A DNA stretch of 41,635 nt from JAAYJR01 sp964563975 (GTDB lineage Bacteria; Bacteroidota; Bacteroidia; Bacteroidales; Prolixibacteraceae), in assembly GCA_964563975.1 (NCBI GenBank), contig CAZLZJ010000016.1:1-41635 (forward strand). Direction: 5' to 3'. The translations under genes and the position numbers were made by a program. The notes beneath the pieces are model-generated. The model did not search any database. It was not told the DNA's origin and saw only the letters and a list, made by a program, of their open reading frames with translations. Numbering within the stretch: position 1 is the stretch's first letter; every line of letters starts with the position of its first letter. This document shows, piece after piece, positions 8,344 to 16,435 of the stretch.

Positions 8344-9399
8344 ATGAAATTTAAAGCTTCAGACATAGCTTCATACCTTAACGGCCAGGTTATTGGCGAC
8401 AGCAATATAATAGTTTCCGCAGTATCAAAAATTGAAGAGGGTAAGCCGGGGACAATTACCTTCTTTGCTAATCCAAAATATGAATGTTACCTCTATACAA
8501 CCCTGGCATCAATTGTATTGATAAATAGAAATTTTGAACCGAAAGAAGAGATAAAAGCCACTCTTATAAAAGTTGATGATGCATATCAGGCTTTTGCTTC
8601 ATTACTTGAGCTTTATAACAAAACAATGAAACAGGAGCTGAAGGAGATTGAACAACCCTGCCATATTGATAAAACCGCAATTATAGGTGAAGATATTTAT
8701 GTGGGAGCATTTAGTTATATTGGAGAAAATGCAAAGATTGGCAATAAAGTTAAGATATATCCACATGTGTATATAGGCAACAATGCCGTAATTGGAGATA
8801 ACAGCATCCTCTACTCAGGCGTTAAGATATATGACGGTTGTATCGTTGGTAATAACTGCATCCTGCATGCCGGTTCGGTAATCGGAGCAGACGGATTTGG
8901 ATTTGCTCCCCAACCGGACAAGTCCTTTAAAAAAATTCCTCAGATAGGAAATGTAATTATTGAAGACGATGTGGAGATTGGTGCCAATACCACAATCGAC
9001 TGCGGAACCATGGATGCAACCATTATTAGAAAAGGAACAAAAATAGACAACCTGGTTCAAATCGCACACAACTGTGAAATAGGAGAAAATAGCATTATCG
9101 CAGCACAAACCGGACTGGCCGGATCCACCAAAGTTGGGAAAAACTGTATGTTTGCAGGCCAGGTTGGTGTTGTCGGGCACCTTACCATAGGAGATAATGT
9201 ACAAATCGGAGCCCAGTCCGGAGTTACAAAATCAATTAAAGATAACCAGATTGTTTTGTCATCTCCTGCCTTCAACTATAAAGATGCAATAAAAACATAT
9301 ACGGTATTCCGGAATTTGCCCAAATTAAGGCAGGAACTAAACCAGCTGCTTAAAGATGTAAAGTCTCTTCAACAGGATATTTTAGCTTCTTCAAAGTAA
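8344..9399 (+). CDS. lpxD: UDP-3-O-acylglucosamine N-acyltransferase LpxD
   Basis: LpxD adds the second (N-linked) hydroxyacyl chain to UDP-3-O-acyl-glucosamine in lipid A synthesis, using acyl-ACP, in the cytoplasm. The 351-residue protein has the LpxD N-terminal uridine-binding domain (SDIASYLNGQVIGD, ITFFANPKYE) and then hexapeptide repeats forming a left-handed beta-helix from about residue 105 to 320. The catalytic histidine is H242 in QIAHNCEIG, followed by GLAGSTKVG. A short helical tail ends the protein. It is the first gene of the lipid A operon; its stop at 9397-9399 lies 6 bp before the ATG of the lpxC/fabZ fusion. Confidence 0.96.
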   Translation: MKFKASDIASYLNGQVIGDSNIIVSAVSKIEEGKPGTITFFANPKYECYLYTTLASIVLINRNFEPKEEIKATLIKVDDAYQAFASLLELYNKTMKQELKEIEQPCHIDKTAIIGEDIYVGAFSYIGENAKIGNKVKIYPHVYIGNNAVIGDNSILYSGVKIYDGCIVGNNCILHAGSVIGADGFGFAPQPDKSFKKIPQIGNVIIEDDVEIGANTTIDCGTMDATIIRKGTKIDNLVQIAHNCEIGENSIIAAQTGLAGSTKVGKNCMFAGQVGVVGHLTIGDNVQIGAQSGVTKSIKDNQIVLSSPAFNYKDAIKTYTVFRNLPKLRQELNQLLKDVKSLQQDILASSK

Positions 9400-9405
9400 T
9401 TGATA

Positions 9406-10794
9406 ATGGTAGAAAAGCAAAAAACTTTAGCACAACCCTTCAAAATAGAAGGAAAGGGTTTACATACAGGTGTTAACGTAACAATGAATTTCAAACCTGC
9501 CCCCGAAAACCATGGTTTTAAATTTCAAAGAGTTGATCTTAAAAACAAGCCGGTTATTGATGCAGATGTTGACTTAGTGGTTGACACTTCAAGAGGCACC
9601 CTGCTTGAAAAAGAGGGCGCACGCATCGGAACCATTGAGCATGCACTTGCAGCATTGGCAGGCATGAACCTCGACAATGTGCTGATAGAGGTTAATAATG
9701 AAGAGGCTCCGATTATGGACGGCAGCTCCAGATATTTTGCCGAAGCTATTGAAAAAGCAGGAATAAAGACTCAAAATGCAGAAAGGGAATATTTTGTAAT
9801 TGAGGAAAAAATTGAAATATTCGATGACAAATCCGGCTCCCATATCATGGCGCTTCCGGATAATGATTTCAGCCTGAATGTTTTAATTTCATTCAAATCG
9901 AAAGTGCTTAATAACCAGTTTGCAACATTAAACTCAATCAGTGATTTTAAAGAAGAAATTGCAAATTGCAGAACATTTGTTTTTTTACATGAGCTGGAAT
10001 ATTTACTCAATAATAACCTTATTAAAGGCGGTGATCTAAATAATGCCATAGTTATAATAGACACTGAAATCAAACAAGAAGAACTGAACAGACTGGCAGA
10101 CCTGTTTAACCATAACCATGTAGCCGTAAAGCCGCAAGGCATTCTGAATAATCTGGATCTCTATTTTGATAATGAATGTGCACGCCATAAACTATTGGAT
10201 GTTATCGGTGATCTGATACTTTGCGGTAAACATATAAAGGGGAGGGTAATAGCATATAAGCCGGGACACAGGGCAAATACAGCTTTTGCCAAAGCTTTGA
10301 AAACAGCATGGAAACAGAAAAAGTCATTGCCGCCGTCTTATGATCCTAATCTTCCGCCTCTGCTTGATATTAACCAAATCAAAAAATTACTGCCCCACCG
10401 CTACCCTTTTTTGCTTGTAGACAAAATATTGTCTATAAGCGATAAAGAGGTAATAGGTATGAAAAATGTTACTTTTAATGAACCTTTTTTCAAAGGGCAT
10501 TTCCCCAATGAGCCTGTTATGCCGGGAGTTTTGCTGATCGAAGCAATGGCCCAAACCGGAGGTTTTCTTGTTCTCTGCGGACTGAAAGGCAAATATTCAA
10601 CCTACTTCATCCGTATCGACAATGTTAAATTTCGCAGAAAAATTGTCCCCGGCGATACACTTATTTTCAGAATAACTCTTAATTCACCTATCAGACGGGG
10701 TATTGCCACTATGAAAGGAATTACCTATGTTGGCAACAAAGTGGCAGCAGAGGGTGAATTTATGGCACAAATTGTAAAGCAAACAGATAATTAA
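9406..10794 (+). CDS. lpxC/fabZ: Bifunctional UDP-3-O-acyl-GlcNAc deacetylase / 3-hydroxyacyl-ACP dehydratase (LpxC-FabZ fusion)
   Basis: The protein has two enzymes in one chain of 462 residues. Residues 1-305 are LpxC, the zinc deacetylase committing lipid A synthesis: zinc ligands H79 (GTIEHALAAL), H261 and D265 (HKLLDVIGD) are present, with the general acid histidine H288 (PGHRANT). Residues about 318-462 are FabZ, the fatty-acid dehydratase: LLPHRYPFLLVDK, then H365 (KGHFPNEP) and E379 (PGVLLIEAMAQTGG), spaced as in other FabZ proteins. The fusion is characteristic of Bacteroidota. I take the ATG at 9406; a TTG two codons upstream, directly after the lpxD stop, is less likely. Housing both enzymes together could balance hydroxyacyl-ACP use between lipid A and fatty acid elongation. 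Confidence 0.97.
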   Translation: MVEKQKTLAQPFKIEGKGLHTGVNVTMNFKPAPENHGFKFQRVDLKNKPVIDADVDLVVDTSRGTLLEKEGARIGTIEHALAALAGMNLDNVLIEVNNEEAPIMDGSSRYFAEAIEKAGIKTQNAEREYFVIEEKIEIFDDKSGSHIMALPDNDFSLNVLISFKSKVLNNQFATLNSISDFKEEIANCRTFVFLHELEYLLNNNLIKGGDLNNAIVIIDTEIKQEELNRLADLFNHNHVAVKPQGILNNLDLYFDNECARHKLLDVIGDLILCGKHIKGRVIAYKPGHRANTAFAKALKTAWKQKKSLPPSYDPNLPPLLDINQIKKLLPHRYPFLLVDKILSISDKEVIGMKNVTFNEPFFKGHFPNEPVMPGVLLIEAMAQTGGFLVLCGLKGKYSTYFIRIDNVKFRRKIVPGDTLIFRITLNSPIRRGIATMKGITYVGNKVAAEGEFMAQIVKQTDN

Positions 10795-10815
10795 TTGAGA
10801 AATGTAACAATCATT

Positions 10816-11598
10816 ATGAAACAACCACTAGCTTACGTACATCCGGACGCTAAAATTGCAGAAAATGTTGTTATTGAACCTTTTGTAACAATAGACAGAG
10901 ATGTGATTATCGGTGAAGGTACCAGAATCGGGTCAAGTGCCACAATTTTACCGGGCACCAGGATAGGTAAAAACTGTAATATTTTTCCGGGAGCAGTGCT
11001 GGGAGCAACTCCTCAGGACCTGAAATTCAGGGGAGAATATACAACCGTTGAAATTGGTGACAATAACACTATCAGGGAGTATGTTACCATTAACAGGGGA
11101 ACTGCCTCCAAAGGAAAAACAGTTATTGGCAATAATAACCTGTTAATGGCATATGTCCATGTGGCACATGACTGCTATTTAGGTAATTATCTGATCTTAG
11201 GTAATAACACTCAATTAGCCGGTGAGGTGATTATTGATGACTGGGCTATTATTTCGGGGATGACCGGTGTACACCAGTTTTGCAGAATAGGTTCACATGT
11301 AATGATAGGGGGCGGCTCACATGTAAGAAAAGATGTTCCCCCATATATTAAAGCCGGCAGAGATCCTCTTGCATATATTGGTATTAACTCGATTGGACTG
11401 CGAAGAAGAAACTTTTGCAACGAAAAAATAAGAGAGGTACAGGATATTTACAGATATGTTTATCAAAAAGGACTGAATACAACCCAGGCAGTTGAATTAA
11501 TTGAAGCTGAAATGCCTGCCACTAAGGAGAGAGATGATGTCCTTCTTTTTATAAAAGATTCAAAACGTGGAATAATCAGAGGTTATCTCCCCGATTAA
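10816..11598 (+). CDS. lpxA: UDP-N-acetylglucosamine O-acyltransferase LpxA
   Basis: LpxA catalyses the first step of lipid A synthesis, moving a hydroxyacyl chain from ACP to the 3-OH of UDP-GlcNAc. The 260-residue protein (from ATG 10816) begins with VHPDAKIAENVVIEPF and continues as hexapeptide repeats of a left-handed beta-helix. The catalytic histidine is H118 in HVAHDC. GVHQFCRIGSHVMIGGGS and DVPPYIKAGRDP are typical family segments, and a C-terminal helical domain follows from about residue 195. The frame is open back to a TTG directly after the lpxC stop at 10795, but the ATG at 10816 matches the usual LpxA N-terminus. It is the last gene of the operon and converges with thiL, stop to stop, with 25 bp between. 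Confidence 0.96.
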   Translation: MKQPLAYVHPDAKIAENVVIEPFVTIDRDVIIGEGTRIGSSATILPGTRIGKNCNIFPGAVLGATPQDLKFRGEYTTVEIGDNNTIREYVTINRGTASKGKTVIGNNNLLMAYVHVAHDCYLGNYLILGNNTQLAGEVIIDDWAIISGMTGVHQFCRIGSHVMIGGGSHVRKDVPPYIKAGRDPLAYIGINSIGLRRRNFCNEKIREVQDIYRYVYQKGLNTTQAVELIEAEMPATKERDDVLLFIKDSKRGIIRGYLPD

Positions 11599-11623
11599 GC
11601 CGGTCAATCAGATTAAGTGAAAT

Positions 11624-12673
11624 TCATTTGTCTGCCCTGTAACCATGGTTCCATCCCTGAGCTATGAGAGGTATATGTGCCCCTCCGGTTGTAACAAGCA
11701 CAGCACCTTCATCACTGCCCGTAATCTCACCTAAAAAGGTGAAATCGGGATCATTTTTTATTTTATCCGAATCCCCGGGATCAAGGGTAAATAAAAGTTC
11801 AAAGTCTTCTCCCCCGTTTAAGGCTGCAACCAAAGGATTTATATTCATCTCTGAGGCCAGCATCTTGGTTTGATCATCCAAAGGAATATTTTCTTCATAA
11901 AGCCTGCACCCTACACCGGATTTTTTACACAAATGAAGAATTTCGGATGACAATCCGTCTGAAATGTCAATCATTGAAGTGGGCAATATTCCTGACTTTT
12001 CAAATTTATCTATAATATCCGCCCTTGCTTCAGGTTTAAGCTGCCTGCCCAAAATATAATCATACCCTTCTAACCGGGGTTGCATATTACGGTCAACCTT
12101 GAACACCTCATTCTCCCGCTCCAAAAGCTGCAATCCCATATATGCTCCCCCAAGATCGCCTGACACATAGAGCATATCTCCCATTCGTGCACCACTCCTG
12201 TAAACAAGCTTGTCTTTTGTTGCTTCCCCGATAACACTAACACATATTGTAAGCCCTGTAAGCGAACTTGCTGTGTCACCCCCTACCAGGTCAACACCAT
12301 ATTTTTCACATGCAAGATATATTCCCGAATATATCTCCTCAACCGCATCAACAGTGAACTTGCCCGATATAGCCATACTTACTGTTATCTGTTTCGGATT
12401 TGCATTCATGGCATAAATATCCGACAGATTGACAATCACTGCTTTATATCCCAAATATTTAAGTGGCACATACATCAGATTAAAATGGATCCCCTCTGCC
12501 AAAAGATCAGTTGCAAAAACAATACACTTTCCCGGAAATTCCATAACAGCTGCATCGTCGCCAACACCTTTTAATGTGCTCTCATTTCGGATTACAATTC
12601 CTTCCGTAAGCCTGTCAATCAGCCCAAACTCACCTATATCCGATATACTCGTCTGACTCTTCTCTTTACTCAT
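11624..12673 (-). CDS. thiL: Thiamine-monophosphate kinase ThiL
   Basis: ThiL phosphorylates thiamine monophosphate with ATP to give the active cofactor thiamine diphosphate. The 349-residue protein has the PurM/AIR-synthetase-like fold signature: GDDAAVMEFPGK (about residue 41), FATDLLAEGIHF with the metal-binding aspartate, NLSDIYAMNANPKQITVS, and DLVGGDTASS. The second domain shows MIDISDGLSSEILHLC and LNGGEDFELLFT. Length and motif order are usual for the family. It is transcribed divergently from sufB; the two predicted promoters overlap in the 127-bp intergenic region. No other thiamine gene is in the window. Confidence 0.95.
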   Translation of the reverse strand: MSKEKSQTSISDIGEFGLIDRLTEGIVIRNESTLKGVGDDAAVMEFPGKCIVFATDLLAEGIHFNLMYVPLKYLGYKAVIVNLSDIYAMNANPKQITVSMAISGKFTVDAVEEIYSGIYLACEKYGVDLVGGDTASSLTGLTICVSVIGEATKDKLVYRSGARMGDMLYVSGDLGGAYMGLQLLERENEVFKVDRNMQPRLEGYDYILGRQLKPEARADIIDKFEKSGILPTSMIDISDGLSSEILHLCKKSGVGCRLYEENIPLDDQTKMLASEMNINPLVAALNGGEDFELLFTLDPGDSDKIKNDPDFTFLGEITGSDEGAVLVTTGGAHIPLIAQGWNHGYRADK

Positions 12674-12717
12674 TGTTAATTAAAGACAACTAAGTGCTAA
12701 ATTAATATTTTGCCGGA

Positions 12718-12748
12718 CAAATTTACCCATACTTTTATATCTTTGCAA
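12718..12748 (-). promoter_or_regulatory. Predicted promoter of thiL
   Basis: Read on the minus strand, TTG (12746-12748) is followed by a 20-bp spacer and TAAATTTG (12718-12725), an exact match to the Bacteroidota consensus form. Transcription would start near 12711, about 38 nt upstream of the thiL ATG at 12673. The whole element overlaps the sufB -7 box at 12738-12745. Confidence 0.5.
12738..12745 (+). promoter_or_regulatory. Predicted -7 box of the suf operon
   Basis: TATCTTTG fits the TAnnTTTG -7 consensus and is followed by CA. The nearest upstream TTG (12710-12712) is 25 bp away, longer than the usual 19-21, so the -33 element is weak. Transcription would begin near 12752, about 50 nt before the chosen sufB start. 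The weak -33 box would fit a promoter that needs an activator, but that is inference. Confidence 0.38.
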
Positions 12749-12800
12749 TTTATTTCCGAACAGTCATAAATGATGATTGTGTAATAAGAAAATGTGCAGT

Positions 12801-14246
12801 ATGTCAGAACAAAATCAAATATTATCTGAATTAACAAAAGAGAAATATAAATACGGCTTTTATACAGATATAGAGACCGATATCATTGAAAAAGGATTAA
12901 ATGAAGAGGTTGTAAAAACAATTTGGGAGAAAAAGAGAGAGCCCGGCTTTATGCTTGAATTCAGACTAAATGCTTTCAGTGAATGGAAAAAGATGAAAAT
13001 GCCCGACTGGGCATATTTGAAAATTCCTCCCATTGACTTTCAGGCTATAAGTTACTATGCCGCCCCAAAAAGAAATCCTGCATATAACAGCCTTGATGAA
13101 GTTGATCCGGAGCTTATCGATACATTTAATAAACTGGGCATTCCCCTTGAAGAGCAGAAGCATCTGGCAGGCGTGGCTGTTGATGCAGTTATGGACAGTA
13201 TTTCGGTTAAGACTACTTTTAAAGAGGTACTTGCAGAAAAAGGCATCATTTTTTGCTCATTCAGTGATGCCCTCCGCGAACACCCTGACTTGGTAAAAAA
13301 GTATATCGGCATATCCGTACCGCCAACTGACAACTACTTTGCAGCTCTTAACTCAGCTGTTTTCAGCGACGGATCATTTTGTTATATCCCAAAAGGAGTC
13401 AGATGCCCCATGGAGCTTTCAACATATTTCAGAATAAATGCAGCAAACACAGGACAATTTGAACGAACTCTGATCATTGCTGATGATGACAGTTATGTAA
13501 GTTACCTTGAAGGGTGTACCGCCCCCATGAGAGACGAAAACCAACTGCATGCGGCAGTGGTTGAAATTATTGCAATGAACCGTGCCGAAGTAAAATATTC
13601 AACAGTTCAGAACTGGTATCCGGGAGATAAAAATGGAAAAGGCGGCATCTATAATTTTGTAACCAAACGGGGAATATGTCGCGGAGAAAGTTCAAAAATA
13701 AGCTGGACACAAGTTGAAACCGGCTCAGCAATAACCTGGAAATATCCAAGCTGTATTCTTCAAGGGAACAATTCAACGGGAGAATTTAACTCGGTAGCAG
13801 TGACAAACAACTATCAACAGGCTGATACCGGAACAAAAATGATCCATATCGGAAGGAATACAAAAAGCACTATCGTTTCCAAAGGTATTTCAGCAGGTCA
13901 TAGTGACAACTCATACAGAGGCTTGGTGAAAATTTTGCCCGGAGCTTTTAATTCAAGAAATTTCTCGCAATGCGACTCATTATTGTTAAACGATACCTGT
14001 GGAGCTCATACATTCCCATATATAGAGGTTGGAAACAGATCATCCGTAGTCGAACATGAAGCTACTACCTCAAAAATAGGCGAAGATCAGATATTTTACT
14101 GCAACCAGCGAGGAATAGATACTGAAAAAGCAATTGGTATGATTGTCAACGGCTACGCCAGGGAGGTACTGAACAAGCTTCCGATGGAGTTTGCCGTTGA
14201 GGCACAAAAGCTTTTGGAAATCAGTCTGGAAGGAAGTGTGGGTTAG
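12801..14246 (+). CDS. sufB: Fe-S cluster assembly scaffold protein SufB
   Basis: SufB is the core scaffold of the SufBCD complex, on which iron-sulfur clusters are built from persulfide sulfur. The 481-residue protein carries the full family sequence: YKYGFYTDIETD, VFSDGSFCYIPKGVRCPMELSTYFRIN, LEGCTAPM, TVQNWYPGD, and the C-terminal CDSLLLNDTCGAHTFPYIEV and EDQIFYCNQRGI, with cysteines conserved in SufB. The open frame begins at TTG 12777 with further in-frame ATGs at 12792 and 12801; I take 12801 (MSEQNQIL) because it fits the family length, though 12792 is nearly as good. It is the first gene of sufB-sufC-sufD-sufS, 42 bp before sufC. Confidence 0.96.
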   Translation: MSEQNQILSELTKEKYKYGFYTDIETDIIEKGLNEEVVKTIWEKKREPGFMLEFRLNAFSEWKKMKMPDWAYLKIPPIDFQAISYYAAPKRNPAYNSLDEVDPELIDTFNKLGIPLEEQKHLAGVAVDAVMDSISVKTTFKEVLAEKGIIFCSFSDALREHPDLVKKYIGISVPPTDNYFAALNSAVFSDGSFCYIPKGVRCPMELSTYFRINAANTGQFERTLIIADDDSYVSYLEGCTAPMRDENQLHAAVVEIIAMNRAEVKYSTVQNWYPGDKNGKGGIYNFVTKRGICRGESSKISWTQVETGSAITWKYPSCILQGNNSTGEFNSVAVTNNYQQADTGTKMIHIGRNTKSTIVSKGISAGHSDNSYRGLVKILPGAFNSRNFSQCDSLLLNDTCGAHTFPYIEVGNRSSVVEHEATTSKIGEDQIFYCNQRGIDTEKAIGMIVNGYAREVLNKLPMEFAVEAQKLLEISLEGSVG

Positions 14247-14288
14247 TACTCTTTTATTTAATTGCAAAAGGCTTTTAATTAAGATATT

Positions 14289-15041
14289 ATGTTATCAATA
14301 AAAAACTTATATGTTTCGGTTGAGGATATGGAAATCCTTAAAGGAATAAACTTGGAGGTACGCCCGGGAGAGGTTCATGCGATTATGGGACCTAACGGAT
14401 CGGGAAAAAGTACCCTTGCAATGGTGCTTGCCGGTAAAAAAGAGTTTATTGTCACAAAAGGTGAGGTTAAATATATGGATGAAGACCTTTTGGAAATGAC
14501 TCCGGAAGAGAGAGCAAAAAAAGGTATTTTCCTTAGCTTTCAATATCCTGTGGAAATTCCCGGTGTTCCCATGGTCAACTTCCTGAAAACCGCAGTAAAC
14601 GAACAACGCAAATACCGTGGAGAAAAAGAGCTTACAGCCGGTGAATTCCTCAAGCTGATGAGACAAAAAAAAGAGCTCGTCGAAATGGACGGACAGCTTA
14701 CAAACCGATCGGTCAATGAAGGATTCTCCGGAGGAGAAAAGAAAAAGAATGAGATTTTTCAAATGGCCCTGCTCCAGCCTAAGCTCTCAATCTTGGATGA
14801 AACAGATTCAGGTCTCGACATAGATGCCTTAAAAACTGTCGCCAGGGGAGTAAATGCACTTAAAAGACCCGACAATGCAACTATTGTCGTAACACACTAT
14901 CAAAGACTTTTAGATTATATAATCCCTGACTATGTGCATGTTCTGTATAAAGGCACAATAGTTAAAACAGCAGGCAAGGAGCTGGCGCAGGAGCTTGAAG
15001 AAAAAGGGTACGATTGGATTAAACAAGAAAACGGATTTTAA
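14289..15041 (+). CDS. sufC: Fe-S cluster assembly ATPase SufC
   Basis: SufC is the ABC-type ATPase that drives conformational change in the SufBCD scaffold; it is cytoplasmic and not a transporter. The 250-residue protein has Walker A GPNGSGKST (about residues 35-43), the Q-loop region FLSFQYPVEIPGV, the ABC signature FSGGEKKKNEI, and the Walker B/D-loop LDETDSGLDIDAL typical of SufC. The H-loop is VVTHYQRLLDYI. Length is normal. Its TAA at 15039-15041 lies one base before the sufD ATG, so the two are very probably translationally coupled. Confidence 0.96.
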   Translation: MLSIKNLYVSVEDMEILKGINLEVRPGEVHAIMGPNGSGKSTLAMVLAGKKEFIVTKGEVKYMDEDLLEMTPEERAKKGIFLSFQYPVEIPGVPMVNFLKTAVNEQRKYRGEKELTAGEFLKLMRQKKELVEMDGQLTNRSVNEGFSGGEKKKNEIFQMALLQPKLSILDETDSGLDIDALKTVARGVNALKRPDNATIVVTHYQRLLDYIIPDYVHVLYKGTIVKTAGKELAQELEEKGYDWIKQENGF

Positions 15042-15042
15042 A

Positions 15043-16410
15043 ATGAATCTATTGGTTGCAAAAATTGATCCGACATTAAAATATACCGGGCACTATAATA
15101 AAGTAAAAGAGCTTTTGGTAAAAAGCTCTGCAAAAATATTAAATGACAAACGTAAAAAAGCAATTCAGGATTTTGTGCTGCAAGGAATTCCAACGCACAA
15201 AAATGAAAACTATAAATATACCAATCTTCAACCGTATTTTAACCCCGGTTTTAAGTATATCCATCTTCGCGAACCTGCGGTTGCAGACCTGAATACAGTT
15301 TTTCAATGTGATGTTCCGCAATTGGACACCTTCCAGGCATTTATTTTTAACGGCTGGTATTATGAAAAAGGGTGTCAAACTAACGGACTGCCTGACAATG
15401 TTATACTTTCAAGCCTTGAAAATATATCATTTGAAAAACCTGAATTAATTAAAAAGTACGGCCTGTTGGCAGACACTGCATCTGACCCCTTAGTAGCTCT
15501 TAATACTGCTTTTGCAAAAGACGGATACTTTCTTTATGTGCCAAAAAAGAGTATTCTGAAAAAACCTATCCAGATTATTAACTTTTTACAGTCAGATAAA
15601 AATGCTTTTGTTACACAACGCAACTTCATCTATGTTGAAGAGGGAGCTGACGTAAAAATAATAAGCTGCGATCACACTCTTAACCTGAATAGCTATCTCA
15701 ACAATTCGGTAACGGAAATATTCGTAGAACAAAATGCATCTTTAGAATATTATGCACTTCAAAACCAGCATAACAACACCGTGAGCCTTAACTCTGTGTT
15801 TATCCGTCAACAACAAAACTCTATGGTTACAACCTTAAACTCCTCCCTTCATGGAGGATTAATCAGGAACAACCTGAAAGTTGTGCTGGATGGCGAAAAT
15901 GCTTCAGCTAACTTATATGGTATAGCTTTTATTGACAGAAATCAGCATATTGATAATTTTACAAAGGTTATACATGCCAAGCCTCATTGCCAAAGTAATC
16001 AGATCTATAAAACAGTGCTGGATGATAGTTCTACCGGAGCATTCTCAGGGCGTATTCATGTTATGCGTGATGCACAAAAAACCAATGCATTTCAAAGAAG
16101 CAACAATCTCCTTCTTTCCGATAAGGCAACTATGCAGGCTAAACCGCAGCTTATTATTGATGCCGATGATGTTAAATGCAGCCATGGCGCAACAGTCGGA
16201 CAAATCAATGAAGAGGCGCTTTTTTATATTCGCACGAGAGGCATTGAAGAAAAAGAAGCCCGCCTTATGCTTATGAATGCTTTCGCCCACGAAGTTATAC
16301 AGCAAATCAAAGTAACTCCTTTAAGAAACCGGATTAACGAACTGGTAGAAAAAAGATTAAAAGGAGAAGTTGCAAGGTGCCATGAGTGTGCATATAATTG
16401 TGAATGTTAA
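15043..16410 (+). CDS. sufD: Fe-S cluster assembly protein SufD
   Basis: SufD pairs with SufB in the SufBC2D scaffold and is linked to iron entry. The 455-residue protein starts at ATG 15043, directly after the sufC stop; the longer frame from 14995 lies inside sufC and is ruled out. Family segments include GIPTHKNENYKYTNL near the N-terminus and the C-terminal core DDVKCSHGATVGQINEEALFYIRTRG, containing the conserved histidine of CSHGAT. The protein ends in an unusual short tail, ARCHECAYNCEC, with four cysteines in a C-x2-C-x3-C-x-C arrangement. sufS follows after 25 bp. Confidence 0.94.
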   Translation: MNLLVAKIDPTLKYTGHYNKVKELLVKSSAKILNDKRKKAIQDFVLQGIPTHKNENYKYTNLQPYFNPGFKYIHLREPAVADLNTVFQCDVPQLDTFQAFIFNGWYYEKGCQTNGLPDNVILSSLENISFEKPELIKKYGLLADTASDPLVALNTAFAKDGYFLYVPKKSILKKPIQIINFLQSDKNAFVTQRNFIYVEEGADVKIISCDHTLNLNSYLNNSVTEIFVEQNASLEYYALQNQHNNTVSLNSVFIRQQQNSMVTTLNSSLHGGLIRNNLKVVLDGENASANLYGIAFIDRNQHIDNFTKVIHAKPHCQSNQIYKTVLDDSSTGAFSGRIHVMRDAQKTNAFQRSNNLLLSDKATMQAKPQLIIDADDVKCSHGATVGQINEEALFYIRTRGIEEKEARLMLMNAFAHEVIQQIKVTPLRNRINELVEKRLKGEVARCHECAYNCEC

Positions 16411-16435
16411 AATATACTGAAAAAGTTTTATAACC

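Noticed and set aside
14307..14762. 151-codon open frame on the minus strand inside sufC
   Set aside because: sufC is fully supported by ABC motifs on the plus strand; this frame has no recognisable features.
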